Shown here: positions 35,367-44,986 of the stretch, piece after piece | Layout of the letters: each line of letters starts with the position of its first letter | Numbering within the stretch: position 1 is the stretch's first letter | Assembly: GCF_014705715.1 (NCBI RefSeq) | Contig: NZ_JACXLC010000001.1 | Location: 44,457-108,456, forward strand | DNA length: 64,000 nucleotides | From: Erythrobacter rubeus | Lineage (GTDB): Bacteria; Pseudomonadota; Alphaproteobacteria; Sphingomonadales; Sphingomonadaceae | Direction of reading: 5' to 3' | Translations under genes and position numbers: made by a program | Notes under the pieces: generated by a model | What the model was told of the DNA's origin: nothing | What the model saw: the letters and a program-made list of their open reading frames with translations, nothing else | Database searches by the model: none

Positions 35367-36599
35367 ATGCGCATCGGTTCGGCATTGGCTTTCCTGCTTG
35401 TGCTGGCCGGTTGCGGACGGGTGATCCCCGATGCCGCGCCGCCGGTCACGAGCCTTCCGGCACCGGCTCCCAGCGCGCCTGTGCAAAGTGCGCCCGCAAC
35501 CGCCGCTCCCGCCTATTCGGGGAGCACTGCCGTCCAGATGGGTGCGTTCGCGCTTTCCCCGCTTCTTCTCAACAGCATCAGCTCGGTCGACGCTGCGGCG
35601 GACCTCGATGCGTTTCTGTTGTCCTGTCCGATTGCGACCCGGCGTGCGGACACGTCCGGACTGACGCAGCCATCGGATTGGCAGGAGCCCTGCCGTGCGG
35701 CGGCGAGCTGGCCGCGCGTGCGCGCCGCGCAGTTCTTCGCAACCCAGTTTACCCCCGTGCGCGTCGGCGATGGCCGAGCGTTTGCCACCGGCTATTTCGA
35801 GCCGCAGATCGAAGGCAGCCGCACGCGCCGCTCGCCAACCGATGTGCCGGTCTACGGCGTTCCCCGCGATCTAGAGCGCTGCTGGCGCGACGACATTCCG
35901 CAAAGCGAGCGAACCGGGCGCGCACCGCTTTCCCGCCGGACGGCCAGCGGCAGCTGCGTGCCTCACTACACCCGCGCCGAGATCGAGGCGGGCGCGCTCG
36001 ATGGCAGCGCACCGGTGCTCGCCTATGCGAGTGATCCGGTGGAATTCTTCTTCCTGCAGATTCAGGGTTCCGGTCGCCTCGTGACCAACACCGGCGAGGT
36101 CATCCGCATCGGTTATGCCGGGCAGAACGGGCACGGCTATACCGGCATCGGGCGCGTTATGCGTCAGCGCGGGCTTATTGGTAGCGACACAGGCTATGAA
36201 ACCAGCATGCAGGGGATCATGCAATATCTGCGTGACAATCCGCGCGAGGGCGCAGCGATCATGCGGGAGAATGAAAGCTGGGTGTTCTTCCGTGAGCTCG
36301 ATGGCGAGGGGCCGCTTGGCTCGATCGGGGTGCCGGTGCGCGCGCGCAACGCCGTGGCAGTGGATCCCAAATTCGTGCCCTACGGCGCGCCCGTCTATCT
36401 CGATCTCGACCGCGATGTGGCGGACGGGCTCTGGATCGCGCAGGATACCGGCGGCGCGATCAAGGGCGCGAACCGGTTCGACACGTTCTGGGGCGCCGGT
36501 GATGACGCCCGCACGATCGCGGGCGGCATGAGCGGGCGCGGCGAAGCGCTGGTCCTGCTGCCGAAAGTGAGCGCCGAGCGTCTGCGCCGGGCCCCATGA
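35367..36599 (+). CDS. mltA: Membrane-bound lytic murein transglycosylase A
   Basis: The 410-residue protein has a lipoprotein signal (ALAFLLVLAGCGRV), then an alanine/proline-rich linker. The MltA domain contains ATGYFEPQIEGSRTRR, DPVEFFFLQIQGSGRLV and GHGYTGIGRVM, and the 3D domain at the end is VAVDPKFVPYGAPVYLDL with DTGGAIKGANRFDTFWG, supplying the catalytic Asp. It cleaves murein glycan strands to 1,6-anhydromuramic products. It shares ATGA with smr, so they are coupled. Confidence 0.96.
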   Translation: MRIGSALAFLLVLAGCGRVIPDAAPPVTSLPAPAPSAPVQSAPATAAPAYSGSTAVQMGAFALSPLLLNSISSVDAAADLDAFLLSCPIATRRADTSGLTQPSDWQEPCRAAASWPRVRAAQFFATQFTPVRVGDGRAFATGYFEPQIEGSRTRRSPTDVPVYGVPRDLERCWRDDIPQSERTGRAPLSRRTASGSCVPHYTRAEIEAGALDGSAPVLAYASDPVEFFFLQIQGSGRLVTNTGEVIRIGYAGQNGHGYTGIGRVMRQRGLIGSDTGYETSMQGIMQYLRDNPREGAAIMRENESWVFFRELDGEGPLGSIGVPVRARNAVAVDPKFVPYGAPVYLDLDRDVADGLWIAQDTGGAIKGANRFDTFWGAGDDARTIAGGMSGRGEALVLLPKVSAERLRRAP

Positions 36600-37183
36600 G
36601 CTTTCCGCGGGGGCTGAGCAGCGAAGAGCAGCAGGCATGGGCTCGGCTGGCGCAAAGCGTCACGCCGCTCGCCGGTCGCAAAGTTCCCGCTGTCGCCAAG
36701 CCTGCCGTGAAGGCAACGCTCACATCTTCGACCGTGCAGCCTGCACCGGCACCTCTCCCTCCGAAACGTCCACCGCGTGCGCCTGTCGCATCGCATCCTT
36801 CACCGCCATCGCAGCGTTCAACGGGCCGGGTGTTTCCATCCGAACTCGATTCGCACTGGAACCGGCGCCTGAAGGCGGGACAGATCGCGCCCGATTACAC
36901 GCTCGATCTGCACGGCCACACGCTCGACACCGCGTATGACCGGATTGTCAGCGGGCTCGACCAAGCGCGCGCGATGGATGCTCGGCTCGTGCTCGTGATC
37001 GCCGGACGGGAGCGTCCGGTCGATCCGGCAGATCGCAGCAGCAGGCGCGGCGCGATCCGTGCAAAGTTGCTCGATTGGCTCGCCGCGAGCCACCATGCAG
37101 ATAGCATTGCGGCCGTGCGCCGCGCCCATATCCGCCATGGCGGCGAGGGCGCTCTTTATCTCGTGCTGAAACGTCGGCGCTAG
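36596..37183 (+). CDS. Smr/MutS2-domain protein
   Basis: The 195-residue protein has an unstructured N-terminal half with Pro/Ala-rich stretches and a C-terminal Smr domain. The motif is YTLDLHGHTLDTAYDRI (LDLHG), followed by LVLVIAGRERPVDPADR and ending IRHGGEGALYLVLKRRR. Smr domains are putative nicking endonucleases; the family often clusters with mltA and timA. Function in this organism is unknown. It overlaps mltA by four bases. Confidence 0.9.
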   Translation: MSFPRGLSSEEQQAWARLAQSVTPLAGRKVPAVAKPAVKATLTSSTVQPAPAPLPPKRPPRAPVASHPSPPSQRSTGRVFPSELDSHWNRRLKAGQIAPDYTLDLHGHTLDTAYDRIVSGLDQARAMDARLVLVIAGRERPVDPADRSSRRGAIRAKLLDWLAASHHADSIAAVRRAHIRHGGEGALYLVLKRRR

Positions 37184-37277
37184 CCTGATCCTGAATCATC
37201 AAAGATCTAACACTGCTAAATGACGCGAGGGTCGCATCGCCAAAGACTCCGGCCGGATTTCACCAGGCGTCCGCAAT

Positions 37278-37309
37278 TGAGGCTCCGGCAGATCATTGCC
37301 GGAGCCTCA
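37278..37309 (+). terminator. Strong hairpin between converging smr and membrane protein genes
   Basis: A perfect 13-bp stem TGAGGCTCCGGCA/TGCCGGAGCCTCA with loop GATCAT lies between the smr stop (37183) and the membrane-protein stop (37335). It is followed by GCATTTGTT, so it may end both transcripts. Confidence 0.7.
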
Positions 37310-37334
37310 GCATTTGTTCCGATGGACTGGCGCG

Positions 37335-37988
37335 CTATTGGCCTTGCCTCTGCTTCCAAATCAGGTGAAAGGCCGCGATATGTGATGCGCCCGACAGCGG
37401 CACTCCGACCAGCGGGATGAGTGCGATCGGCAGGAGCGCGATGTTCGCCATCGCCGGGACCGCAAGCAATTGCAGGGTGAGACCCGTCCCGACTGCAACT
37501 ATGAAGTCGGCAAAGCCGATTATGTGCATTCCGGCAACAAGCCTGGGCGATCGCGGGAGGATGATTACGATCGCCGCCAGCACACCGGCGAGCATATCGC
37601 CCCAACCGGCGAGGCTTACGAAAATGTCAGGCAGCCAGCCCTGAGACCCATAATAAAGAAAGCCGAGCGCAGCGCCGATCCGCCAGATGTGGAACGTGGC
37701 GAGGCCATACGGACCGAGGCGTTCCACGAAGGCTCGGATAGACGGGACGGTGAAATATGAAATCGTTAGCGCTGCCATTGTGGCGACAACTGTGGCTGCG
37801 AAAAAGCGCACATCGATGCTGGCGAAGAAGCCAATCGCCGCTAGGTAAGTGACAAGCGCGGAGTACAGCGTGAACGCTATGCCGAGAATCCAGCCGCCGC
37901 GCTCTGCGAGCCTCTCGTCCGGGCTTTGCTTTGCGACGTAAGATGCATATGCATCTATATCCGTTTGTGAAGTACTGTGTTGGGACAT
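37335..37988 (-). CDS. Hypothetical multi-pass inner-membrane protein downstream of a MarR regulator
   Basis: The ATG at 37988 follows GAGGAGTAATAGCA, a strong ribosome-binding site overlapping the regulator's end, and gives 217 residues. After a hydrophilic N-terminus (TSQTDIDAYASYVAKQSPDE) there are about six helices, such as GWILGIAFTLYSALVTYLAA, AATVVATMAALTISYF, and IALLPIALIPLVGVPLSG. No transport family is recognised. The five-base gap after the marR gene means one operon, so its expression is probably under that regulator. A 16-base palindrome lies within its first codons. Confidence 0.75.
   Translation of the reverse strand: MSQHSTSQTDIDAYASYVAKQSPDERLAERGGWILGIAFTLYSALVTYLAAIGFFASIDVRFFAATVVATMAALTISYFTVPSIRAFVERLGPYGLATFHIWRIGAALGFLYYGSQGWLPDIFVSLAGWGDMLAGVLAAIVIILPRSPRLVAGMHIIGFADFIVAVGTGLTLQLLAVPAMANIALLPIALIPLVGVPLSGASHIAAFHLIWKQRQGQ
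37941..37956. promoter_or_regulatory. Perfect 16-bp palindrome inside the start of the membrane-protein gene
   Basis: AGATGCATATGCATCT is self-complementary and encodes part of IDAYAS. A 13-base copy (AGATGCATATGCA) lies at 38378, upstream of the MarR gene, so it is a good candidate for the MarR operator. Confidence 0.5.
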
Positions 37989-37993
37989 TGCTA

Positions 37994-38371
37994 TTACTCC
38001 TCGATTGAATTCTGTGCCTGTCGCCACAAGGGGATGGCCCGATCGAGCAGCGCGCTACCCTCGGGCGTTATCACGACGCTTTTGCTGCGCAGGTCGTCGG
38101 GATCCGGTTGCAATTCGATCAGCCCGCGCCTCTCGAGCGGTCGCAGTGCTCGCGACATCGTGGTGCGATCCATAACAAGATACTCGGCCAAGTCGCGGAT
38201 AGCGGGACCATCTGATTGGGCGACGGCGACTAGGGTCGAGAATTGCCCGCCGGTGAGGTCGAGGGGGGCGAAGGCGGCCTCGTAGACAGCCGTAAGCTTC
38301 CTGGCACGTGAGCGCGCCGCGAGCATATGGCACTGCGAGGCAATCATGGCGTACGAATCGTTCATACCCAT
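37994..38371 (-). CDS. MarR-family transcriptional regulator
   Basis: From the ATG at 38371 the protein has 125 residues; an ATG two codons later is equally possible. It has the MarR winged-helix layout: SQCHMLAARSRARKLTAVYE dimer helix, QFSTLVAVAQSDGPAIRDLAE, the recognition helix VMDRTTMSRALRPLERRGLI, and the wing DPDDLRSKSVVITPEG. MarR proteins are usually repressors of nearby export or detoxification genes, with ligand-induced release. Here the likely target is the membrane-protein gene five bases downstream plus its own promoter. katG lies 136 bases upstream on the same strand. Confidence 0.9.
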   Translation of the reverse strand: MGMNDSYAMIASQCHMLAARSRARKLTAVYEAAFAPLDLTGGQFSTLVAVAQSDGPAIRDLAEYLVMDRTTMSRALRPLERRGLIELQPDPDDLRSKSVVITPEGSALLDRAIPLWRQAQNSIEE

Positions 38372-38377
38372 ACAATA

Positions 38378-38391
38378 GATGCATATGCAGC
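38378..38391. promoter_or_regulatory. Candidate MarR operator in the marR promoter region
   Basis: AGATGCATATGCAG lies six bases before the marR start. It repeats the first 13 bases of the palindrome at 37941-37956 exactly, fitting autoregulation. Confidence 0.5.
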
Positions 38392-38449
38392 TAAATGCAA
38401 TAGAGTTGTTTGAAAGGGGGCTGTCACGGTCAGCTCGCGCCAAAGAATA

Positions 38450-38480
38450 AGCCCCCGGCGAGCTTGCGCTGCCGGGGGCT
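38450..38480 (-). terminator. Hairpin terminator after katG
   Basis: A perfect 10-bp stem AGCCCCCGGC/GCCGGGGGCT (38450-38459 with 38471-38480) lies 27 bases after the katG stop. On the minus strand it is followed by TATTCTTTG, a moderate T stretch. Confidence 0.65.
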
Positions 38481-38507
38481 CTGTCAGTCTGAAGTCGGGA
38501 GGGCGCT

Positions 38508-40709
38508 TCAGGCGTGGTACTTCGCGTAGCTGAGGTCGAAGCGATCAGCGTCCATGACCTTGGTCCAGGCGGCGACGAAGTCTTTTACGAACTTCTCCTC
38601 GCTCCCGGCTTCGGCATAGACTTCCGCCTGAGCGCGCAGCTGCGAGTTTGATCCGAAGATCAGGTCGGTGCGCGTCGCGCGGTACTTCTCCTCGCCGGTC
38701 TTGCGGTCGCTGCCGACATATTCCTCGTCACCGCTGCCGTCGACGATTTCCCACTTCGTGCCCATGTCGAGCAGGTTGGTGAAGAAATCTGGTGTCAGCT
38801 GGCCGACGCGGTCGGTGAAGACACCGTGGCTGGTGTTTCCGCTGTTCGCGCCGAGTGCCCGCATCCCGCCGACCAGCACGGTCAGTTCCGGGATCGAGAG
38901 GCCCAGCAGGTGCGCCTTGTCGATCAGCATGTCCTCTGTGCGGACGTTCGCCTTCGTCTTGAGGTAGTTGCGGAATCCATCGGCGAACGGCTCAAGCGGC
39001 TCGAAGCTTTCGGCATCGAACTGGTCTTCGTGTGCGTCACCGCGCCCGGTGGTGACCTTGACGCTGACATCGTAGCCAGCGTCCTTCGCCGCTTTCTCGA
39101 CCGCTGCTGCGCCGCCGAGGACGATGGCATCGGCCATCGAGATGTCGCCGCGCAGTTCGTCGAGCTTGGAGAGGACGGTGCCCAGCTCGTCGGGATCATT
39201 GGCCGCCCAATTCTTCATCGCATCGAAGCGGATATGCGCGCCGTTCGCACCGCCGCGGTGGTCCGAGTTGCGATAGGTCGAGGCCGAGGCCCATGCCGCT
39301 TTCACGAGCTGCGAAACGGTGAGGCCGCTATCGAGAACCTTCGCCTTGAAGTCGGAAACAGCACCGCCCGAAGGCACGGTCCCGGCAGGAATCGGATCCT
39401 GCCAGATCAGCTCTTCGTTCGGCACCTCTGGGCCGAGATAGCGGACCTTTGGCCCCATATCGCGGTGACACAGTTTGAACCATGCGCGCGCGAAGGCGTC
39501 ATCCAACTGCTCCGGGTTTTCGAGGAAGCGTTCGGAGATCTTGCGATATTCCGGATCCATCTTCAGCGCCATGTCGGCGGTGGTCATCATGGTCGGAACC
39601 TTTTTCGAAGGATCGCGTGCATCCGGTGCCATGTCCGCTTCATCGGGATTGATCGGTGTCCACTGCTGTGCGCCGGCCGGGCTCTTGACCAGTTCGAAGT
39701 CATACTTGAACAGGATGCGGAAGTAATCGTGGCTCCACGAGGTCGGATTGTTCGACCACGACCCTTCGATGCCGGAGGTCGTGATGTGGCCCTTGCCGAT
39801 CTCGTCTTCATCATTGAGCCAGCCGAAGCCCTGCAGCTCCAGCGCTTCGCTCTCGGGTGAACCGCCGAAGGTGTCGGCAGGCTCGGCGCCGTGCGCCTTG
39901 CCGAAAGCGTGACCGCCGGCGGTAAGCGCGACGGTTTCCTCGTCATTCATCGCCATACGGGCGAAGGTCTCGCGCATGTCGCGGGCGCTTTCGAGCGGGT
40001 CGGGATTGCCGCCTGGGCCTTCCGGGTTGACGTAAATGAGGCCCATCTGGATCGCAGCCAGCGGATTTTCGAGCGCCATGCCTTCCTTGGGCTGGATGCG
40101 GGTGGCAACGCCTTCGTTCACCCACTGCTCCTCGGTGCCCCAGTAAACGCTCTCCGGCTCGAACACATCCTTGCGTCCCCCGCCGAAGCCGAAGACCGGG
40201 CCGCCCATGCTTTCAATCGCGACATTGCCGGTGAGGATGAACAGGTCGGCCCAGCTGATATTTTTGCCGTACTTCTGCTTGATCGGCCAGAGAAGGCGGC
40301 GAGCCTTGTCGAGGTTGCCGTTGTCGGGCCAGGAATTGAGCGGCGCAAAACGCTGCTGCCCGGTGCCTGCGCCGCCGCGCCCGTCGCCGGTGCGATAGGT
40401 GCCGGCTGCGTGCCATGCCATGCGAATGAAGAACGGACCGTAATGGCCGTAATCCGCCGGCCACCAGTCCTGGCTGTCGGTCATCAGCGCGGTAAGGTCT
40501 TCCTTCAGCGCCTTGTAATCGATCGCGTTGAACGCTTCGGCGTAATCGAAGTCCTCGCCGTAAGGATTGGCGCTCTTGCCTTGCTCGGTCAGAATGTCGA
40601 GCTGCGTTGCCTCCGGCCACCAATCCTTGTTGGTACGGCCCAGCAGCGTGCGCATCTGGCTATCGCCATGGAAGGGGCACCCACTCATTTCACCGGTTTT
40701 AGCGTCCAT
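38508..40709 (-). CDS. katG: Catalase-peroxidase KatG
   Basis: The 733-residue protein consists of two tandem peroxidase-like domains, with normal length. The distal active site is [20 protein letters not shown] (Arg, Trp, His). The Tyr of GLIYVNPEG and the Met of the [14 protein letters not shown] region complete the Met-Tyr-Trp adduct. The proximal heme His is in [17 protein letters not shown]. The enzyme removes hydrogen peroxide by catalase and peroxidase activity. The start at 40709 follows AGGAGAGATTTTC. No oxyR gene lies beside it. The ahpF-ahpC genes on the same strand a little upstream make this an oxidative-stress block. Confidence 0.97.
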   Translation of the reverse strand: MDAKTGEMSGCPFHGDSQMRTLLGRTNKDWWPEATQLDILTEQGKSANPYGEDFDYAEAFNAIDYKALKEDLTALMTDSQDWWPADYGHYGPFFIRMAWHAAGTYRTGDGRGGAGTGQQRFAPLNSWPDNGNLDKARRLLWPIKQKYGKNISWADLFILTGNVAIESMGGPVFGFGGGRKDVFEPESVYWGTEEQWVNEGVATRIQPKEGMALENPLAAIQMGLIYVNPEGPGGNPDPLESARDMRETFARMAMNDEETVALTAGGHAFGKAHGAEPADTFGGSPESEALELQGFGWLNDEDEIGKGHITTSGIEGSWSNNPTSWSHDYFRILFKYDFELVKSPAGAQQWTPINPDEADMAPDARDPSKKVPTMMTTADMALKMDPEYRKISERFLENPEQLDDAFARAWFKLCHRDMGPKVRYLGPEVPNEELIWQDPIPAGTVPSGGAVSDFKAKVLDSGLTVSQLVKAAWASASTYRNSDHRGGANGAHIRFDAMKNWAANDPDELGTVLSKLDELRGDISMADAIVLGGAAAVEKAAKDAGYDVSVKVTTGRGDAHEDQFDAESFEPLEPFADGFRNYLKTKANVRTEDMLIDKAHLLGLSIPELTVLVGGMRALGANSGNTSHGVFTDRVGQLTPDFFTNLLDMGTKWEIVDGSGDEEYVGSDRKTGEEKYRATRTDLIFGSNSQLRAQAEVYAEAGSEEKFVKDFVAAWTKVMDADRFDLSYAKYHA

Positions 40710-40860
40710 GAAAATCTCTCCTCTTATGCGTGAGACTCGGCAGATATCCGAGCGACGTGACAAGAGAATGATCCTTTGCCGCTAATCAGTCCAATCGATT
40801 AAAACGCGAAGATTGATTGGATTAGACGATCAATGATGGTTTGGCACCGGGGGCGCAGCG

Positions 40861-40927
40861 AAGCGATCCAGAGCCAAGCCTGACGCGGCTCTGGATTGCC
40901 ACGGCGACTGGGTCGCCTCGCAATGAC
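40861..40927. repeat. Palindromic intergenic repeat of a widely distributed alphaproteobacterial type
   Basis: Two adjoining hairpins are ATCCAGAGCC/GGCTCTGGAT (40866-40875 with 40887-40896) and GGCGAC-TGG-GTCGCC (40903-40917), followed by TCGCAATGACGG. I know this CTGGATTGCC...CGCAATGACG wording from intergenic palindromes in many alphaproteobacteria. It lies directly beside repeat copy C and between ahpF and katG. Confidence 0.6.
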
Positions 40928-40960
40928 GGGAAATTGGGACAGGTCCGACGCGGGAGACGT

Positions 40961-41071
40961 CGCAAGGCCGACCGGCCGTCCGTAGCGGGCGCAGCTCTGA
41001 TGCGCGTCTAGCGAGGGAGTCGCAGACGGGCCAAAGGCCCACCAAGGCGCGGATGCGCCTTCGAAAAACAA
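40961..41071 (+). repeat. Structured intergenic repeat, copy C (internally shortened)
   Basis: It keeps CGCAAGGCCG and CCGTCCGTAGCG but lacks the inner hairpin of about 38 bases seen in copies A and B. It then has GCGCA-N7-TGCGC (40989-41005), CTAGCGAGG, an additional GGGCC-AAA-GGCCC hairpin, and the terminal hairpin AAGGCGC-GGAT-GCGCCTT (41044-41061). AAAAACAAA follows, as in copy A. Confidence 0.75.
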
Positions 41072-41072
41072 A

Positions 41073-42662
41073 CTACGCCGCTTGAGCGATGTCTTCGACC
41101 GGCTCGTTGCGGATCAGGTAATCGAAAGCGCCGAGCCCCGCCGTCGCGCCGGTCCCCATCGCGACCACGATCTGCTTGTCTTTTACCGTGGTCGCATCGC
41201 CCGCCGCATAGATGCCGGGCAGGTTGGTCGCGCCGGACGCGTCGACGATGATCTCGCCATATTGCGACAGCTCGATTCCGCTATCGGCGAGCCATTCGGT
41301 GTTGGGGACAAGGCCGATCTGGACGAACACGCCTTCCAGCTCGATCCGGCGTTCGTCGCCGCTTTCCCGGTCCTTTACCACCAGGCCGCTGACGCGCGTT
41401 CCGTCGCCGGTGATCTCGGTGGTCTGACCGCTGATGATGATTTCGACATTGGAGAGTGAGCGCAATTTGCGCTGGAGCACCTCATCGGCGCGCAATTTCT
41501 CATCGAATTCGATCAAGGTGACATGGCCGACGATCTTGGCGAGGTCGATTGCCGCCTCGACGCCCGAATTCCCGCCGCCGATCACCGCGATCCGTTTGCC
41601 TTTGAACAGCGGGCCGTCGCAGTGCGGGCAATAGGCGACACCCTTGTTGCGGTATTCTGCCTCACCGGGGACGCCGAGGTTGCGCCAACGCGCGCCGGTC
41701 GAAAGGATCAGCGAGCGGGCCCTGAGCACCGCGCCATTAGCCATCGTCACTTCGTGCATTCCGCCTGCTTCGCCCGCAGGCTTCAGCTGGGTCGCACGTG
41801 CGAGGTCCATGAGGTCGATCTCGTTTGCCGCGACCTGCTTTTTGAGGTCGTCGGAAAGCTTGGGGCCTTCGGTATAGCTTGTGCCCGGCAGGTTCTCGAT
41901 CCCCAGCGTGTCCTGCAACTGACCACCGAACCGCTCCGCCGCGATGCCGGTGCGAAAGCCCTTGCGCGCGGTGTAAACCGCGGAAGCGGCGCCCGCAGGA
42001 CCGCCACCGATAATGAGCACTTCGAACGGATCCTTGGCGGAAAGCTTTTCCGCCGCCTTGTCGTCTGCGCCGCTATCGAGCTTCGACAGGATTTCGGCGA
42101 GCTCCATCTTGCCGTTGAAGAAGCTTGTCCCGTTCAGGAAGGTCGCCGGAACGGCGAGCACGCCGCGATCCTCGACTTCCTGCTGGAAGGTCCCGCCTTC
42201 GATCAGGGTTGCGGTGATGTGGGTGTTTTCGAGCGCCATCAGCGTGAGTGCCTGCACCACGTCCGGGCAATTGTGGCACGACAGCGAGAAGAACATTTCG
42301 AACTCGTAATCGCCCTCCAGAGCGCGGACCTGTTCGATGAGGTCGGCATCCACCTTTGGAGGATGACCGCCGGCCCATAGCAGTGCGAGCACCAGCGACG
42401 TAAATTCGTGTCCCATGGGAAGGCCCGCAAAGCGCACCCATTTATCCGCATCGCTTGCGCGGCGGATGATGAAGCTGGGCGTGCGATCATGCGTGCCGTC
42501 GAACCGCGCGCTTACCATCTCGTGCAGCTCGGCGATCTCGCCCAGCAGTTCGCGCGTCTGCGACGATTTCTCGTTGTCATCGAGCGATGCGACAAGCTCG
42601 ATCGGCTCGCGCAGATTGGCGAGATATTGCTTGAGCTGGGTTTGCATGTTGGCATCGAGCAT
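41073..42662 (-). CDS. ahpF: Alkyl hydroperoxide reductase subunit F
   Basis: The 529-residue protein has an N-terminal double-thioredoxin domain with the CHNC redox motif ([19 protein letters not shown]) near residue 132. A thioredoxin-reductase-like half follows: FAD-binding [20 protein letters not shown], the redox motif [15 protein letters not shown](P)-binding [17 protein letters not shown], and [15 protein letters not shown]. AhpF passes electrons from NADH to AhpC. It lies just downstream of ahpC in the same direction, as usual. Confidence 0.97.
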   Translation of the reverse strand: MLDANMQTQLKQYLANLREPIELVASLDDNEKSSQTRELLGEIAELHEMVSARFDGTHDRTPSFIIRRASDADKWVRFAGLPMGHEFTSLVLALLWAGGHPPKVDADLIEQVRALEGDYEFEMFFSLSCHNCPDVVQALTLMALENTHITATLIEGGTFQQEVEDRGVLAVPATFLNGTSFFNGKMELAEILSKLDSGADDKAAEKLSAKDPFEVLIIGGGPAGAASAVYTARKGFRTGIAAERFGGQLQDTLGIENLPGTSYTEGPKLSDDLKKQVAANEIDLMDLARATQLKPAGEAGGMHEVTMANGAVLRARSLILSTGARWRNLGVPGEAEYRNKGVAYCPHCDGPLFKGKRIAVIGGGNSGVEAAIDLAKIVGHVTLIEFDEKLRADEVLQRKLRSLSNVEIIISGQTTEITGDGTRVSGLVVKDRESGDERRIELEGVFVQIGLVPNTEWLADSGIELSQYGEIIVDASGATNLPGIYAAGDATTVKDKQIVVAMGTGATAGLGAFDYLIRNEPVEDIAQAA

Positions 42663-42863
42663 GATCGGTCTCTTGAATGTGCTGGCCAGGAGAAGCGGTG
42701 TTCTCCCGAAAATGGGCGCATTGGGTCCGGCTCACGTCCTGCCCGAGGGAGGGGGAGAGGGCAGGGACGCGGGCCGGACCCGTTCGCGACCCGAACTGAT
42801 TGGCTCGGGATCGTTTGGCAGCGCAGCGGAGGGAGGGGGTGCTGCGCTGCCGTTCTTTATGGC

Positions 42864-43430
42864 TTAGATTTTGCCGACGAGATCGAGCGAAGGAGCCAGC
42901 GTGTCGCTGCCTTCTTCCCATGCCGCCGGACAGACCTGACCCGGGTTGGCGCGCACATACTGGGCCGCCTTGATCTTGCGGGTCAGCTCATTCGCATTGC
43001 GACCGACGCCTTCGCAGGTGATTTCCATGATCTGGATCACACCATCGGGATCGACGACAAAGGTCGCACGGTCGGCCAGACCACTGTCTTCCCGCAGCAC
43101 GCCGAAATTGTTCGCCAGCGTGTGCATCTGGTCGCCGAGGAACGGGAACTTGATCTTGCCGATCTTGTCGGAGGTGTCATGCCATGCCTTGTGGCTGAAA
43201 TGGGTATCGGTCGAAACGCCGAACACCTCGAAACCCATCGACTGGAGCATCTCGTACTTTTCGCCCATGTCTTCGAGCTCGGTCGGGCAGACGAAGGTAA
43301 AGTCGGCCGGGTAGAAGAAGAACACTGCCCACTTGCCGGCAATGTCTTCCTGCGTGACGTCATAGAAGTCTTCGCCAGCCTTGAATGCGGTCGCTTTGAA
43401 CGGTTTGATGGTCGAGCCGATAATGCCCAT
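42864..43430 (-). CDS. ahpC: Alkyl hydroperoxide reductase subunit C (peroxiredoxin)
   Basis: From the ATG at 43430 the protein has 188 residues, the standard AhpC length, starting [20 protein letters not shown]. The peroxidatic Cys is in [17 protein letters not shown] near residue 48, the resolving Cys in [11 protein letters not shown] near residue 167. It reduces hydrogen peroxide and organic peroxides with electrons from AhpF. It heads a probable ahpC-ahpF operon, and an EcfG-type promoter with a full consensus lies about 115 bases upstream. Confidence 0.97.
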   Translation of the reverse strand: MGIIGSTIKPFKATAFKAGEDFYDVTQEDIAGKWAVFFFYPADFTFVCPTELEDMGEKYEMLQSMGFEVFGVSTDTHFSHKAWHDTSDKIGKIKFPFLGDQMHTLANNFGVLREDSGLADRATFVVDPDGVIQIMEITCEGVGRNANELTRKIKAAQYVRANPGQVCPAAWEEGSDTLAPSLDLVGKI

Positions 43431-44002
43431 GGTGTTATGTCCCCTGGTTAGGATTGGTTGAAACGGATGCGCTCCATTTAGGATGCGCTGCAGCGCACAA
43501 AAGCCGAATTGTGCGATTGCGAACATCGGAATTTTCAATCAGTCAAACGGGAACGAAACGAATTCGTTCCATGGCTCATTCTGGACGCGAGGCCGGACGC
43601 CGGGAGAGCGAATTTTCGCGCTCACACCATCAGAGAATCGGTAGCCAGAGCGGCAAAGCGTGCCTCACCGCTGACGAAAGTTAACCGTGTAAAGCGCGAT
43701 ATTGAGGGCGCTGCATAGCGTTCGGCTCAACTCGTCGCACGATCCTCTCCAATTACCCGCTCAACGGTTCGTCGCCTCTTTTCTGTTCATGTGGGAGCAA
43801 GGTAGAGATGAACACCCATCCGTCGCATGGTGAGCAAGTGCGACATCCATGCCACACATCCTATTCAAGAGATGACAAAGGTTCTGACAGCCGGAACGCC
43901 TAATTCAGGCCTGAAAATCGAAAGACGGCCGCGCTGAAGCGCTGCAATATCGATGCCGCAAGACACAGGACCGGCTAAAATGGTTTTTCAAGGAGTAACG
44001 CA
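43431..44002. other. Intergenic region between divergent ahpC and ompA-like gene
   Basis: This 572-base stretch has no convincing open frame. It holds the EcfG-type promoter for ahpC (43546-43570), the 12-base palindrome AACGAATTCGTT inside it, and TTGAAAAGT-like AT-rich parts before the OmpA gene. Confidence 0.5.
43546..43570 (-). promoter_or_regulatory. EcfG-type (general stress response) promoter for ahpC
   Basis: On the minus strand GGAAC (43570-43566) is followed after exactly 16 bases by CGTTT (43549-43545), the consensus of promoters used by the alphaproteobacterial general-stress sigma factor EcfG. It points at ahpC and places the transcription start roughly 105 bases before the ATG. 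Confidence 0.7.
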
Positions 44003-44947
44003 ATGAACATTATTTCCAACACGCCAAAGGCGCTGATTCTGCCAGCCATGCTGCTGGCTGCCGCACCGGTCAGCATCGCTGCCCAGGACGGTGCTGTAGA
44101 CGCCGACGTTGCGGATCAGCGCGTGCTGACAACCGTGACAGGAACGCCTCCGGGCGATTTGTCGGGACTTACCGACGGCCCCGAGATCGAAGGGCTGATC
44201 ACCGCCCGCAACGACAACCAGATCCAGGTCACCGGAGAGGACGGTACAACCACTGTGCTGATCCTCGGCCCCTCCACCAAGATCAAATCGTCGGGCGGTT
44301 TCCTCGGCCTCGACCGGGATACCCTGAGTTCGGATATGCTTCTTAATGGTCTGCCGATCAAAGCGGAAACGGTTCAGTGGGGACGCGGCCTCGTCGCTTC
44401 CGAAATCGATCTGAAGAGCAGGGACCTTAGAACCGCAGCCATCGTTCGCGGCGGTACGTCGCAGCAGTTCGCCGAACAAGGCGCCGCAATTGGCGACAAC
44501 AAGGTTGCGATCGGTGAAAACAAGGCCGCGACCGAAGCTCTGCGCGGACGTTTCGGCGCGATCGACCAGTACAACATCAAGGGCACCACCAACGTCTATT
44601 TCGACACCGGCAAGTTCAATCTGTCGAACCAGGCCCGCACCGAGCTGTGCACCGCAGCCAGCGAAGCGGAAAGCCTCGACAATGCACTGCTTCTAGTCGT
44701 CGGCTACACCGATTCCACCGGCAGCTACGAGATCAACCAGGAGCTCAGCGAAAAGCGTGCCGGCCGGGTTGTGAACTACCTGCAGCAGCAGTGCGGCTGG
44801 AAGCCGTGGCGCATGCTGACCCCGACCGGTCTGGCCGAATCCGATCCGGCGGCGAGCAACGACACCGCAGAAGGCAAGGCGCAGAACCGCCGTGTCGCTG
44901 TGAACATCCTCGTCAGCAAGAGCGTCGAAGGATTGCAGAACAACTAA
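44003..44947 (+). CDS. OmpA-family outer-membrane/cell-wall-binding protein
   Basis: The 314-residue protein has a Sec signal peptide (KALILPAMLLAAAPVSIAAQ). A middle region with GTPPGDLSGLTDGPEIEG and a strand-rich part (DNQIQVTGEDGTTTVLILG) follows. The C-terminal OmpA-like domain (about residues 185-310) has TNVYFDTGKFNLS, LLVVGYTDSTGSYEINQELS and EKRAGRVVNYL, with Asp and Arg for peptidoglycan binding. It probably links the outer membrane to murein. No beta-barrel pattern is obvious in the N-terminal part. The GGAG site precedes the ATG. A strong terminator follows. Confidence 0.9.
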   Translation: MNIISNTPKALILPAMLLAAAPVSIAAQDGAVDADVADQRVLTTVTGTPPGDLSGLTDGPEIEGLITARNDNQIQVTGEDGTTTVLILGPSTKIKSSGGFLGLDRDTLSSDMLLNGLPIKAETVQWGRGLVASEIDLKSRDLRTAAIVRGGTSQQFAEQGAAIGDNKVAIGENKAATEALRGRFGAIDQYNIKGTTNVYFDTGKFNLSNQARTELCTAASEAESLDNALLLVVGYTDSTGSYEINQELSEKRAGRVVNYLQQQCGWKPWRMLTPTGLAESDPAASNDTAEGKAQNRRVAVNILVSKSVEGLQNN

Positions 44948-44986
44948 GCAAACCTGCCTGCCCGCAAGGAGCATGCCGCAAGATCG

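Noticed and set aside
38826-39860. Long frame antisense to katG
   Set aside because: It lies fully within katG and has no ribosome-binding site or family features.
43557-43568. AACGAATTCGTT as a separate repressor operator
   Set aside because: It falls in the 16-base spacer of the EcfG-type promoter; the symmetry may be incidental and no regulator gene is nearby.
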